The notes beneath the pieces are model-generated. The model ran no database searches and was not told the origin of the DNA. It saw only the letters and a program-made list of their open reading frames with translations. A stretch of DNA of 11,026 nt from Prevotella sp. UBA4330 (GTDB lineage Bacteria > Bacteroidota > Bacteroidia > Bacteroidales > Bacteroidaceae): assembly GCA_002394385.1 (NCBI GenBank), contig DGTS01000039.1, forward strand, positions 110,339 to 121,364, written 5' to 3'. Shown here one piece after another: positions 1-7,904 of the stretch; the stretch's first letter is position 1; each line of letters opens with the position of its first letter. Position numbers and translations under genes: made by a program.

Positions 1-617
1 TTCTTCATCTCACCACCATACCATGTGTTGATGATGCACTGCTCGCGGCTTGTGGTGTTGAAGGCTACGCAAGTCTCTGAGTTAAGACCCAGTTCCTTGT
101 AGTTCTCTACCTTTGCCTTTGAAGCGTTATAGATTACGAAGTTAGGTTCGAATTTCTCCAGTTCCTCAGCGGTAGGCTGGATGAACATGTTCTTAACGAA
201 GTGAGCCTGCCATGCCACCTCAACGATGAAGCGAACAGCCAGACGTGTAGCCTCGTTGGCACCACAGAAAGCATCGACAACATAGAGTTCCTTGTTGCAG
301 AGTTCCTTGATGGCGATGTCCTTTACCTTGGCCCAAACCTCCTCGCTCATGGGGTGGTTGTCGTTCTTGTATTCATCGGTAGTCCACCATACCTTATCCT
401 TGCTCTGCTCGTCGCAAACGATATACTTATCCTTAGGAGAACGACCGGTGTAGATACCAGTCATTACGTTCACAGCATTCAACTCGGTGTTCACACCCTT
501 GTCGAAACCTGTCAGCCCTGCTTTTGTCTCCTCTTCAAAGAGGTACTCATAAGACGGATTGTGGGCAATCACGGTAGAACCAGTGATGCCATACTGTGTC
601 AAATCTAACTTTGCCAT
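1..617 (-). CDS. pckA: Phosphoenolpyruvate carboxykinase (ATP), N-terminal part
   Basis: This is the first 205 codons of an ATP-dependent PEP carboxykinase, which interconverts oxaloacetate plus ATP with PEP, CO2 and ADP in the cytoplasm. In succinate-producing Bacteroidales it often runs in the CO2-fixing direction. The start is ATG at 615-617 (MAKLDLTQYGITGSTVIAHN). Visible family signatures are IYTGRSPKDKY at residues 55-65, whose Arg59 matches the substrate-binding arginine of the E. coli enzyme, FCGANEATRL at 117-126, and INTWYGGEMK at 196-205. The last of these begins the oxaloacetate- and metal-binding stretch. The kinase-1a P-loop and the rest of the protein, usually about 535 residues in total, lie off the left edge. 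No Shine-Dalgarno sequence precedes the start; the leader is A/T rich. The frame is open throughout, so the gene is cut only by the window. Identification is very secure. Confidence 0.97.
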   Translation of the reverse strand, partial: MAKLDLTQYGITGSTVIAHNPSYEYLFEEETKAGLTGFDKGVNTELNAVNVMTGIYTGRSPKDKYIVCDEQSKDKVWWTTDEYKNDNHPMSEEVWAKVKDIAIKELCNKELYVVDAFCGANEATRLAVRFIVEVAWQAHFVKNMFIQPTAEELEKFEPNFVIYNASKAKVENYKELGLNSETCVAFNTTSREQCIINTWYGGEMK

Positions 618-690
618 AAATGATTTAAATATTAAGTTGTAAAAAATTCCTTTACCTTAAAACAAACGGGAGTATCCCAATTAGCGGGTG

Positions 691-721
691 CAAAGTTACG
701 CATTTTTCACTGACTGACAAA
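691..721 (-). promoter_or_regulatory. Bacteroidetes-type promoter of pckA
   Basis: On the minus strand, TTTG (721-718) is followed after exactly 19 bp by TAACTTTG (698-691), matching the Bacteroidetes sigma-factor consensus TTTG-N19-TAnnTTTG. Transcription would begin near position 684, giving a leader of about 65-70 nt before the pckA ATG. It lies downstream of the terminator-like hairpin at 851-873, so pckA appears to be transcribed separately from the large gene unit. Confidence 0.75.
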
Positions 722-850
722 AAGAAAGGCGTTTAAAATGACTTTTTTACACTCGTTTTTCGGTTAAAGTATTTAAAAATTGCATGTTACGAAACATTTT
801 GGTAAGTCCACTTTGCAATTCTTGTTTCGTATTAGGCATATAAATAATGC

Positions 851-873
851 GGACGCACCGCGATGGTGCGCCC
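851..873 (-). terminator. Stem-loop terminator after the large-protein operon
   Basis: Read on the minus strand, GGGCGCACC, loop ATCGC, GGTGCGTCC forms a 9-bp stem with one G-U pair. It is followed by the T-rich run GCATTATTTA. It lies 37 nt past the stop codon of the 71-residue gene and before the pckA promoter, the expected place for an intrinsic terminator. The T tract is interrupted, so efficiency is uncertain. Confidence 0.6.
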
Positions 874-909
874 ACTATCTGCGTTCCGTCTTCAGACGAT
901 AATAATGCT

Positions 910-1125
910 TCATTCTTCAGAGAAGACATTTAGCGGCTGTTCGATGTCTTTTTCAGAAGGTATGTCGTCGTCCCAGATGTCGTCCTGTTGTTTTGCCCAG
1001 TTGTCGCCGGTGTCGCCGCCATTGCCGCCGCCCTGGGGCACCGACCAGTCGTCCTTCATCAATTTCCACTCTACTTTCAGGGATACTGCCCTGGGCTTGA
1101 TATATTCTTTCAATTCCATATTCAT
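910..1125 (-). CDS. Small acidic Bacteroidales protein, partner of the giant secreted protein
   Basis: A 71-residue protein with no function I can name. It starts 4 nt after the stop codon of the 2179-residue gene, so the two are almost certainly cotranscribed and perhaps translationally coupled. ATG at 1125 is used here; ATG two codons later (MELKEYIKP) is equally possible. It has no signal peptide or membrane segment. The N-terminal part (ELKEYIKPRAVSLKVEWKLM, residues 4-23) looks like a beta-strand pair. A Gly-rich link follows (PQGGGNGG, 30-37), then the acidic segment AKQQDDIWDDD at 44-54 and an acidic tail. From memory, many Bacteroidales genomes encode small proteins of the form K-Y-I-x-P...LM...AK...WDD next to secreted proteins; this is recall, not a search. 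That pattern and the 4-nt spacing argue for a real gene. Confidence 0.7.
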   Translation of the reverse strand: MNMELKEYIKPRAVSLKVEWKLMKDDWSVPQGGGNGGDTGDNWAKQQDDIWDDDIPSEKDIEQPLNVFSEE

Positions 1126-1129
1126 TATG

Positions 1130-4100
1130 TTATTTCTTTATATATTTCTTGCCGTTCATGATATAGACGCCGCGACGTGTCGGGTTCTTCACCTCGCGTC
1201 CCTGCAGGTCGTATGTCTTGTTGTCGGCTGGGTTGACGTTAAATTCACTGATGCCTGTGGTTTCGCCTTCCACGAAGTCGAACACTACGCCTTTGGCATT
1301 GCCGCCACTGGTGTTGTAGAACGGACTGATGTAGAAGACGCGGTTGTTATTCAGCGGCTGCAGTCTTCTCGCATCGGTGCGGTGGAAGAATCCCACTCGC
1401 CCGGTGTAGAGTCCGTTGCTGCCGAGTTCTCTTCCGAAGGTGAAGAGTTCGTGGCGGGTATCCATAATCTGGAGATGTGTGCCCTTTATCTTGTTCTTCG
1501 CTGCCAGTTCCTCATCTGACGTAGGCTTGTCGGTGGGCAGTGTGAGCACGATGTCGTCGGCAGCCGTCTCGGAGCGCATCACCACCGGTGTGCCGCCAGG
1601 AATGAACTTCTCGCCATATTCCTCGTTGTGATGGTCGAGCGTGAGGCAGTAGAGGCTGTAAACATCCTCGCCATCCTCTTGATGCTTTCGCTCTTCTTGC
1701 CCGAAGAATGGCTTCACGTCGCAGTCGTCCGCTATCTGCACATCAAACGGCACGTAGAGCGAAGAATAACTCTTGCCAGCGAAGGCATTCAGTTTCAGCC
1801 GGAACGGCAGTTGGTTGTCATCCTCTCCCACGGGCTGCAGGTAGAAACGTGTCTTGCAGATGCCTGCCTGTTCGTCGAAGCACTGGTTGATGTTGGTCCG
1901 CTCTCCACCGTCGCTGCTCAGATATTCATGCTTGCTTTCGTCAGATGTTCTCAGTTGCGTGATGGCTGCTCCCAGGTCTTCGTAGCGGCACTTGTTTCCC
2001 TCGGCTGCGGTGAGCAGGTTCTTGTAGAGGTTCAGTCCCTGTGTGCGCATATAGTAGCGTGGATAGCCTGTCTCGCTGCCGTCGTGCGTGATGTAGTCGA
2101 AGAGGAAGATGCTTGCCGGGTCGTAGGTGGCATCTGCTTCGGTCTCGCTGGCGTTCAGCGGCTTGCTGTTTGCCTCGTTGGTGCTCTGATATTCGTTGAC
2201 CAGGTCTTTCGTTCCGTCGCCATAGATGTAGCCGCGCACGTAGCGGCGCTCGCCTTTGTTATGCTCCCATGCGTAGGGCACGATGCGGTAGTAGCCCTGC
2301 TTCATCTGTATGATGTTGTCGGGATTGTCGATGAGTTGGCGTATGGCAGCCTTGTTCTCGTCGCTGAGCGAGCCATCCTCGGCATCGCTGAGATAAGGTT
2401 CTGCCAGGTCATACTTCAGTCCGCCCACGAATCCGGCATACTTCACGTATTCTGCCAGTGTGGCGTCGCTTTGTATCTCGAGCCTGAAGTTGGCGGCACC
2501 GTTGGTGGTCAGACGCTGTGCCGTGTTCGTGTTGTCTGAGATGATGGCTGCGCTGCCGTTATAGTTGTTTCCAACGTAGTGGTAGTTTCCGTTATTATAT
2601 TCCCACGACATGAAGTCGCTATCGTATATAGGATGCATCCAGAAGTTGTAGTCGTGGTGTCCCGGCATCATCTCGAAGATGCAGTTGGCATTGCCTTCCA
2701 CTTGCTCGAGCCGCTGTCCCTCGTCGTTGCTGTCACGGTTTTCGGTGACGCTGATGTACTCGTTGAACTTCAGGTCGGGGTCGTAGTGGTTGAGCAACTT
2801 GAATCCGTATGGGTCGCCGACGACGCACCACTCGAAGTTATTCAGGTAGAGACGGTTGTCAACGAGTCCGGTGTTGATGTGCAGTATCGGTTCGCTGGCA
2901 CGGTACACCATCTTGCCCTTCTCGTTGCCCTGGCGGTGGTTGTTCACCAGATAGTACCAGTGCTTGTCAGTGTTGTCGGTGTTTGGCTTGCTCCACTCAA
3001 ACGGGCTGTCGGTCCGGTAGTCGTATGTTACATGTATGTAGATGTCTGTTCCGTTCTGGAAGGCTTCCACCATGTCTTGCGTCACCTCTGTAACCTCTGG
3101 GGCTTCAAGACCGGTTGTTGCGTCGGCGGTGCTGTTCCAGTGGAAGGTGTATTGGCAGAAGGCGCGCTTCCAGTGCCCTGGCAATACGTCGAGCAGCGAC
3201 TTGTTCTTCTTCTGGAAGAAGTTCACGTTGATTTTCTCTGCCTGTCCCTGCATTGAGGCTTCCATGTCCCACTCGTCCATGCGCATTGTCTCGTCGGAAT
3301 AGTGGAGCACAAGCACAAGATTCATCAGTCCGTTCTGGTTAGAGAACTCCACGCTCGATGCGCGGTTGTTGTCTGTCGATGAAACTATGCCCGACGATGT
3401 GCGATAGACGTAAGTCTGTGTAGCCTCGTCGTAGATGGCTGCCAGTTCGCCCTGCCAGCCGTCCATCAGATCGAATGTGGTGCCGGTGTCGCCCAGAGTC
3501 AGTGTCTCGCCGTCGGTAGTGAGATACTTGTGCAGTGCCCTGTTATACAGTTGCACACCGTAAGGTGTTCCTATCAGTGCCCAGCGGTAGTATGGCCAGT
3601 TGGTTGCATCTTCCCTGATGACTGTTATGTCACGTCCATCTTTGTTCAGGGTCGATGATTCCTGTGCGTAGTAGATGTATTCGCCCAGATGCGGTATGGC
3701 TATTTCATACCAGTAGTTGTCGTTGGCCGGTGTCTCTTCGGGAATTTCGGTAGAGAAGTCGGGCGCACCGCTGTCGAGTGTATATGGCACGTAGATGGTT
3801 GCAACCTCGGACACGGTCAGCGAGTTGCCGTCGATGGCAGAGGTGCACTGCTGGTCGCTATACATAACAGAATAGTCGCAGTAGTGGCGCCTGACGTCTG
3901 CTGGCATGTTGTCGAGCGTTATCACTGTTCCCTCCTCCACGTTCTTCACCGTAGTCGTTGCCACCACTTCGTGTGTGGTGTTGTCCACCACTGTCCATGT
4001 GATGTTATACTGCGGAACAGCGGGTTCTATCATCAGTTCCACAAAACTATCGCCTTTTCCTCCGTTAGTGTAAACTATAAGGTTGTCCATTTTCGATGCA

Positions 4101-7100
4101 CTCGGGTTGATGTGGTACTGGAATCGGCTGCCGTCGTTGTCTATTAGGAAGAACACATAGTGACCGTTCGGACGTTGTATCAGTTCGAAGTGCGATAGGG
4201 TGTAGTTCTCCGTGTCGGAAGTGAGATACAGTTTGTTGTTGCTTCCCGTGTCTTTGGCACTGAGCGGCATGTTCTGATAGTTGTCGCCGGTGCCGAGACA
4301 TGTCAGTTGCAGGTTATACGGGTCGCCGGTCATCAGCCAGCGGAATGTGTTCTCGGTGTCGGCACGTGCTGCGTCGAGCGAGCCGGCGATGGTGAGGCCA
4401 TATCCGGCAGGACTGGAAGTGACTGCTCCCTTTCCTGTGAACTGGTTCTCTGCAACATTAGCGATAAGATAGAGTCGGTCGAACTGTTCCTCGTCAACAG
4501 TGTATGTGGCGAAGAACGCGCAGTGCTTCTGCTCCTTTCCGCCGAAGATGGGCAGACCATCGTCGGCCACAGGTGCCGACAGCGTGCTGCCATTGTATTC
4601 GCCATAGAATGTGTAGTCGCAGAAAGCGTGCTGGTAGTCGTGAGTAGTGCCGATGCTGTTGTCGGTTGTGTTGAGCATGCCGGTGGCAATGCGGTCGTTG
4701 GTGGCGCGGCCATCAAGAGTGAAAGCATATTCCTGCATGTCCTTGATGTCGGCCTGTGCCGTTGCTCCCTCCTTGAATACGCTGAGCGGCACGATGATTT
4801 CGCGGAGTTCAAAGTTTCCGGTGTTGTTATAGATGTTCTTGCCGGTGCCTCTCACGGCGGGCATGAACTGCTTGTAGGTTGGCTCGCCGCTGACGAGGAG
4901 TTCCATCTCGGTACAGTCATCGGTGGCATCGGCAAAGACAATCTTGCTCCCGTCGTAGCCCAAGCACTTGCCTGCCATTCGGCTATAGAGACGCATGGAG
5001 TATGGGTTGCCCACGAGTGCGAACTGGTGCTGGTAGTCGGCCACTGCTCCTACCTGGTTGTTCTGGTTGTTGAGGCTGAAGCCGTCGGTGGCATTGCCAG
5101 AGACCTGCAGACGGTTAGACGGGGTGGAGCCGACGATGTAGTACTGGTAATTCTCCGGGTCGCTGCCCTGGCTGAATACCGGTGCATCGTCAGAGTAGTC
5201 CCATTTCACATAGATGGTCTTGTCGCCTTCTTCGTCAACGGCAGTCACTTCTGTAGAGAACGTTGCGTCGCTATAGAACGTATAGTCGCAGTAGCGGCGC
5301 ATTTGTGTGGAGTTGGCGAAGAGACTCTCATAAGCGTCTCCCACAGATGCACCGACCACAGAATAATCGAGCACGTTGGAGGCATCGGCCATATAGTTGC
5401 CATCCTTGTCGTAGAGTTTGAAGGTGATGGTGTTTGCCGTTGTCTCTTTGACGTATTTCAGATGGATGCCTTTCACGTATGTGGTGGCATTAACACCGCT
5501 TTCATAACTCAGATACACCAGCGGGTTCTCGCCGCTGACGGAGCCTTGCGGACGTATGTATATATATTGGGTATTGTATGTCTGCACCACCTCCCACTTG
5601 TCTGTTGCGTTGGCGGGAACCGTCTGATAGACGTATGCCTTGGTGAACAGCGTTGCGTCCTTCGATATTCCGAGCGGACTCGATGTGCCGTGGTAGCGGT
5701 TCACGATGGTCAGGTTGTATGGAGTTCCCATCAGCGCCCATTGCGACAGTTTGCTTGCCTCGGCATCGGGGTCGGCCGTTGTGTAGTCGCTCACACCGCC
5801 GCCAGTCACCTCTGCCGGTGTGGTAGAATTGGCTTTGAAGTGATTGCTGTTGTTCCCATTGGGACGTATGCTGTACCAATATAGTTTTCCTTCGGTGGGC
5901 GACGGCATCACGTCGTTGGTATAATCGTTTTCAGTTAGAGTGCCCCAGTTGCTGGCGAGTGTGTATTTCACATATACCGCTCCGTTGATATTGCTACTGT
6001 TCACCGTGCCATTGATTTCATTTGTGCACGCTGCATCATAGTAGAACGTGTGTCCGCTGGTGTATGCACGTTGCAGGTAGAAGGGTGTCATGGAGTTGTT
6101 CCATGTGGCTCCGTCTTTGTAGTAGCCGGGCAGAGTCAGTTCCACGTCGCCGTCGGCGTTTACCACATTGATGTCGATTTGTGGCAGTTGCGTCACCACC
6201 ATGGCCTGAGCCGTGCTGCGGTTGCTGGCATCCTTGTTGGCTTCCAAGCGGTTGTTGCTGTTGAACACCACGAACTTGCTGTTGCTGCGATTGTAGAACA
6301 CCACGTTCTCGCTGCTGGCGTTATTGTCGAAATAAACGATGCTATAGCGGTCGAGACTCGTATTGGAAGCATCTTCTGTTAGCCAATCGGAAATGCGGTT
6401 GTCAGTGTAATGTGTGACATACATGCCTGTGCCCTTGTTCTTGAGCAGCGCATTGTAAGGGTCGGGGGTGTCGCCTGCAAACTGCCAGGCGTAAGAGTTG
6501 TCGAGGAAAGGGAAAGTGGAGGTGTAGATATTCCCGCTGTCGGAACAGTCTTTTATCTGATTTCCCAGCAGCCACCATAGGGTTTTATCCTGTTGGTTTT
6601 TCTGATAAACCGGATGAACATATTTCCCGTTGGTGCCTGCGCCATAGATGTTCCATGCATTGTCGCCGCCGAAATTGCTCTTCACATCGTAGCCCACATA
6701 GACGGTCTTGCTGTCAACCTCCCAGTCGGTCTCTGTTCCGCTATTGGCCTGTGCCTCGGCCTTCGTCTCATAGTATTTATAGTTCTCGGCGAAGGGACTG
6801 CGATACTGCCTTGGCAGCGGGTCGCCCGTGCTTGCGTCGGCCTTCACGTTGAACACCTCGTTGCCTTGCTTGTCAACAAGAATAACAGTGAAAAGGTCGT
6901 CGGGGTTTATCTCCTCGGTAAAGGCAATCTTGTCACCACCGTCAGCGGTAACCCAAATTCTTAGTTGTGATTTTCCCTGATACCAGTTTGCCTGCGGGCG
7001 GTTGTTTGAGGTCACGGTCTGTCCGTTGTTGGCGCACATGATGATGTTGTCGGCATTGTTGTTGTTCTGTCCCTTTATCAGCATGACCGTTGAAGAAGTG

Positions 7101-7669
7101 CCGAGCATGAAATCCGTACCATCGTTGTCGTTGGCTGTCTGAATCCACAGGTTTGCATTAGCCTTTGGATGAATCTTCAGCGAATAAGGGTCGCCACTTA
7201 CGGTCCATAGGTCGGCATCGGTATATGAATTGTTTGACGATTGATAGATGCCGCTGGTCTGTGCATAAATCTTCTTTCCGTTGATGGTGATGCTATACGT
7301 TCCGTTCGCCTTGTCGAACGGTGCGCGCGAAGTGTCCACGTCATACGTCACGTAAATGGTGGAGCCGTCGGCCAGCGAGAGTGCATCGCCCTTGGCATGG
7401 GCTGTGCCGGTTCTCGCTTCGTCGTCATAGAAATGATAGGCTGTCACATACGGACTCTCCATATACCACGGCAGTTCATACTTGTTGGTGGTGTTTTCTG
7501 TCACTGCCACTACCTCTCCATCGGCATTCAGCAGTTTATAGGTATAAGCAGCCTCGGCTATGCCGTAGCCCGACACGAGCAATGACAAAAGAGCGAGGAA
7601 ACGCATTGTGCAGTTCCTCCTCATAAAACTGCATAGTGCATTGTGATACTTGTTGATATTCTTTTTCAT
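1130..7669 (-). CDS. Giant secreted seven-repeat surface protein with T9SS-like C-terminal tail
   Basis: A 2179-residue protein of unknown function, probably exported and cell-surface or secreted. Residues 22-40 (MRFLALLSLLVSGYGIAEA) form a signal peptide with likely cleavage before AYTYK. Residues 43-1735 contain seven diverged repeats of about 210-285 residues. A unique region follows (1736-2140), with a ricin-like GYYRIVPYA at 1792-1800, SSLYVPFDVQI at 1969-1979, and FIPGGTPVVMRS at 2022-2033; the last two resemble closing beta modules of other Bacteroidales secreted proteins. The tail (YDLQGREV at 2153-2160, GVYIMNGKK at 2167-2175) resembles a type IX secretion sorting domain. Asn, Thr, Asp and Tyr are abundant and Cys is scarce. 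No catalytic motif, peptidase or glycosidase signature is visible. A binding, adhesive or structural surface role is an inference. It heads a unit with the 71-residue gene and has its own promoter and repeat-rich leader. The start is uncertain: ATG at 7669 gives the longest form, while ATG at 7606 has a far better ribosome site. Confidence 0.9.
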   Translation of the reverse strand: MKKNINKYHNALCSFMRRNCTMRFLALLSLLVSGYGIAEAAYTYKLLNADGEVVAVTENTTNKYELPWYMESPYVTAYHFYDDEARTGTAHAKGDALSLADGSTIYVTYDVDTSRAPFDKANGTYSITINGKKIYAQTSGIYQSSNNSYTDADLWTVSGDPYSLKIHPKANANLWIQTANDNDGTDFMLGTSSTVMLIKGQNNNNADNIIMCANNGQTVTSNNRPQANWYQGKSQLRIWVTADGGDKIAFTEEINPDDLFTVILVDKQGNEVFNVKADASTGDPLPRQYRSPFAENYKYYETKAEAQANSGTETDWEVDSKTVYVGYDVKSNFGGDNAWNIYGAGTNGKYVHPVYQKNQQDKTLWWLLGNQIKDCSDSGNIYTSTFPFLDNSYAWQFAGDTPDPYNALLKNKGTGMYVTHYTDNRISDWLTEDASNTSLDRYSIVYFDNNASSENVVFYNRSNSKFVVFNSNNRLEANKDASNRSTAQAMVVTQLPQIDINVVNADGDVELTLPGYYKDGATWNNSMTPFYLQRAYTSGHTFYYDAACTNEINGTVNSSNINGAVYVKYTLASNWGTLTENDYTNDVMPSPTEGKLYWYSIRPNGNNSNHFKANSTTPAEVTGGGVSDYTTADPDAEASKLSQWALMGTPYNLTIVNRYHGTSSPLGISKDATLFTKAYVYQTVPANATDKWEVVQTYNTQYIYIRPQGSVSGENPLVYLSYESGVNATTYVKGIHLKYVKETTANTITFKLYDKDGNYMADASNVLDYSVVGASVGDAYESLFANSTQMRRYCDYTFYSDATFSTEVTAVDEEGDKTIYVKWDYSDDAPVFSQGSDPENYQYYIVGSTPSNRLQVSGNATDGFSLNNQNNQVGAVADYQHQFALVGNPYSMRLYSRMAGKCLGYDGSKIVFADATDDCTEMELLVSGEPTYKQFMPAVRGTGKNIYNNTGNFELREIIVPLSVFKEGATAQADIKDMQEYAFTLDGRATNDRIATGMLNTTDNSIGTTHDYQHAFCDYTFYGEYNGSTLSAPVADDGLPIFGGKEQKHCAFFATYTVDEEQFDRLYLIANVAENQFTGKGAVTSSPAGYGLTIAGSLDAARADTENTFRWLMTGDPYNLQLTCLGTGDNYQNMPLSAKDTGSNNKLYLTSDTENYTLSHFELIQRPNGHYVFFLIDNDGSRFQYHINPSASKMDNLIVYTNGGKGDSFVELMIEPAVPQYNITWTVVDNTTHEVVATTTVKNVEEGTVITLDNMPADVRRHYCDYSVMYSDQQCTSAIDGNSLTVSEVATIYVPYTLDSGAPDFSTEIPEETPANDNYWYEIAIPHLGEYIYYAQESSTLNKDGRDITVIREDATNWPYYRWALIGTPYGVQLYNRALHKYLTTDGETLTLGDTGTTFDLMDGWQGELAAIYDEATQTYVYRTSSGIVSSTDNNRASSVEFSNQNGLMNLVLVLHYSDETMRMDEWDMEASMQGQAEKINVNFFQKKNKSLLDVLPGHWKRAFCQYTFHWNSTADATTGLEAPEVTEVTQDMVEAFQNGTDIYIHVTYDYRTDSPFEWSKPNTDNTDKHWYYLVNNHRQGNEKGKMVYRASEPILHINTGLVDNRLYLNNFEWCVVGDPYGFKLLNHYDPDLKFNEYISVTENRDSNDEGQRLEQVEGNANCIFEMMPGHHDYNFWMHPIYDSDFMSWEYNNGNYHYVGNNYNGSAAIISDNTNTAQRLTTNGAANFRLEIQSDATLAEYVKYAGFVGGLKYDLAEPYLSDAEDGSLSDENKAAIRQLIDNPDNIIQMKQGYYRIVPYAWEHNKGERRYVRGYIYGDGTKDLVNEYQSTNEANSKPLNASETEADATYDPASIFLFDYITHDGSETGYPRYYMRTQGLNLYKNLLTAAEGNKCRYEDLGAAITQLRTSDESKHEYLSSDGGERTNINQCFDEQAGICKTRFYLQPVGEDDNQLPFRLKLNAFAGKSYSSLYVPFDVQIADDCDVKPFFGQEERKHQEDGEDVYSLYCLTLDHHNEEYGEKFIPGGTPVVMRSETAADDIVLTLPTDKPTSDEELAAKNKIKGTHLQIMDTRHELFTFGRELGSNGLYTGRVGFFHRTDARRLQPLNNNRVFYISPFYNTSGGNAKGVVFDFVEGETTGISEFNVNPADNKTYDLQGREVKNPTRRGVYIMNGKKYIKK
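1133..1249 (-). other. C-terminal sorting-domain-like tail (residues 2141-2179)
   Basis: The last 39 residues contain the linker ISEFNVNPADN, then KTYDLQGREVKN and RRGVYIMNGKKYIKK. The order YDLxGR, then GxYIxNGKK, then a basic end is that of the short type-A C-terminal domains directing proteins through the type IX secretion system in Bacteroidetes. Prevotella carries many short variants of this tail. Whether this host has the secretion machinery cannot be seen here. Confidence 0.65.
2465..7543 (-). repeat. Seven diverged protein repeats (residues 43-1735 of the giant protein)
   Basis: Three landmarks recur in the same order. (a) An aromatic strand before a small acidic turn: TAYHFYDD (76-83), ENYKYYETK (295-303), HTFYYDAACT (540-549), YCDYTFYSD (793-801), FCDYTFYGE (1016-1024), YCDYSVMYSD (1263-1272), FCQYTFHWNS (1504-1513). 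(b) An IYVxYD strand: 105-110, 323-328, 565-570, 819-824, 1051-1057 (degenerate), 1291-1296 and 1543-1550. (c) W-x-x-x-G-[DTN]-PY: 155-162, 395-405 (GDTPDPY, expanded), 644-651, 883-890 (Phe for Trp), 1111-1118, 1363-1370 and 1614-1621. Each (c) motif is followed by a strand ending in N-R-like residues, as in YNLTIVNR and YGVQLYNR. A Cys in landmark (a) is present only in units 4-7. Units diverged strongly, so this is old duplication, not a recent DNA tandem. Confidence 0.85.
7550..7669 (-). other. Signal peptide and ambiguous start of the giant protein
   Basis: Three in-frame ATGs are candidates: codon 1 (7669), codon 16 (7624) and codon 22 (7606). Codon 22 is preceded by GAGGAGGAACTGCACA, an excellent Shine-Dalgarno sequence at normal spacing, and gives the compact signal peptide MRFLALLSLLVSGYGIAEA. 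The codon-1 start has no such site but gives a long basic N-region (MKKNINKYHN). Because Bacteroidetes rarely rely on Shine-Dalgarno sequences, the choice is open. All three keep the same predicted cleavage after AEA. Confidence 0.6.
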
Positions 7670-7770
7670 CTTTAACGGTAAAATTCTTGTTTCGAAACGT
7701 TTATTATGTTATCTCTAAATTCGTTTTCAGCCGTCGCCTCTCGGCACGCCTCTTACACATTCCAGAGTTG

Positions 7771-7853
7771 TTACAGATGCCTTGTAAAGAGATTACAAGC
7801 GGCTTGTAATCCGATTACAGATGCCTTGTAACACTATTACAAGCACCTTGTAA
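7771..7853 (-). repeat. Four 17-bp palindromes at exact 22-bp period in the giant gene's leader
   Basis: Units start at 7771, 7793, 7815 and 7837; each is 17 bp and separated by unrelated 5-bp spacers (AGAGA, TCCGA, CACTA on the plus strand). Units 2 and 4 are perfect 7-3-7 palindromes (TTACAAGCGGCTTGTAA, TTACAAGCACCTTGTAA). Units 1 and 3 are identical to each other (TTACAGATGCCTTGTAA) and have one weaker half-site, so the order alternates A-B-A-B. The array lies 102-184 bp before the annotated start and downstream of the promoter at 7905-7935, hence inside the predicted 5' leader. It could be a multi-site operator with sites about two helical turns apart, or a string of RNA hairpins. The rest of the 497-bp gap (7670-8166) holds two promoters and two further inverted repeats, listed separately; I see no gene in it. 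Confidence 0.9.
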
Positions 7854-7904
7854 TGTTTCAGACTCACGCAAAGTGCAGGTTCGTAATTAATTACTATCTG
7901 CGCG

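Noticed and set aside
747..929. A 60-codon minus-strand frame after the small acidic gene
   Set aside because: It overlaps the end of the 71-residue gene, runs straight through the terminator-like hairpin at 851-873 and has no recognisable sequence features.
4307..5884. A 525-codon open frame on the plus strand
   Set aside because: It lies fully antisense to the repeat protein, whose repeats, signal peptide and tail prove the minus-strand frame. Its translation is rich in Val, Ala and Cys with no recognisable domain, typical of a shadow frame. The same applies to the plus-strand frames at 1628-2539, 2579-3256 and 863-1519.
7771..7853. CRISPR array
   Set aside because: Spacers are only 5 bp, repeats are 17-bp palindromes, and there are no cas genes nearby.
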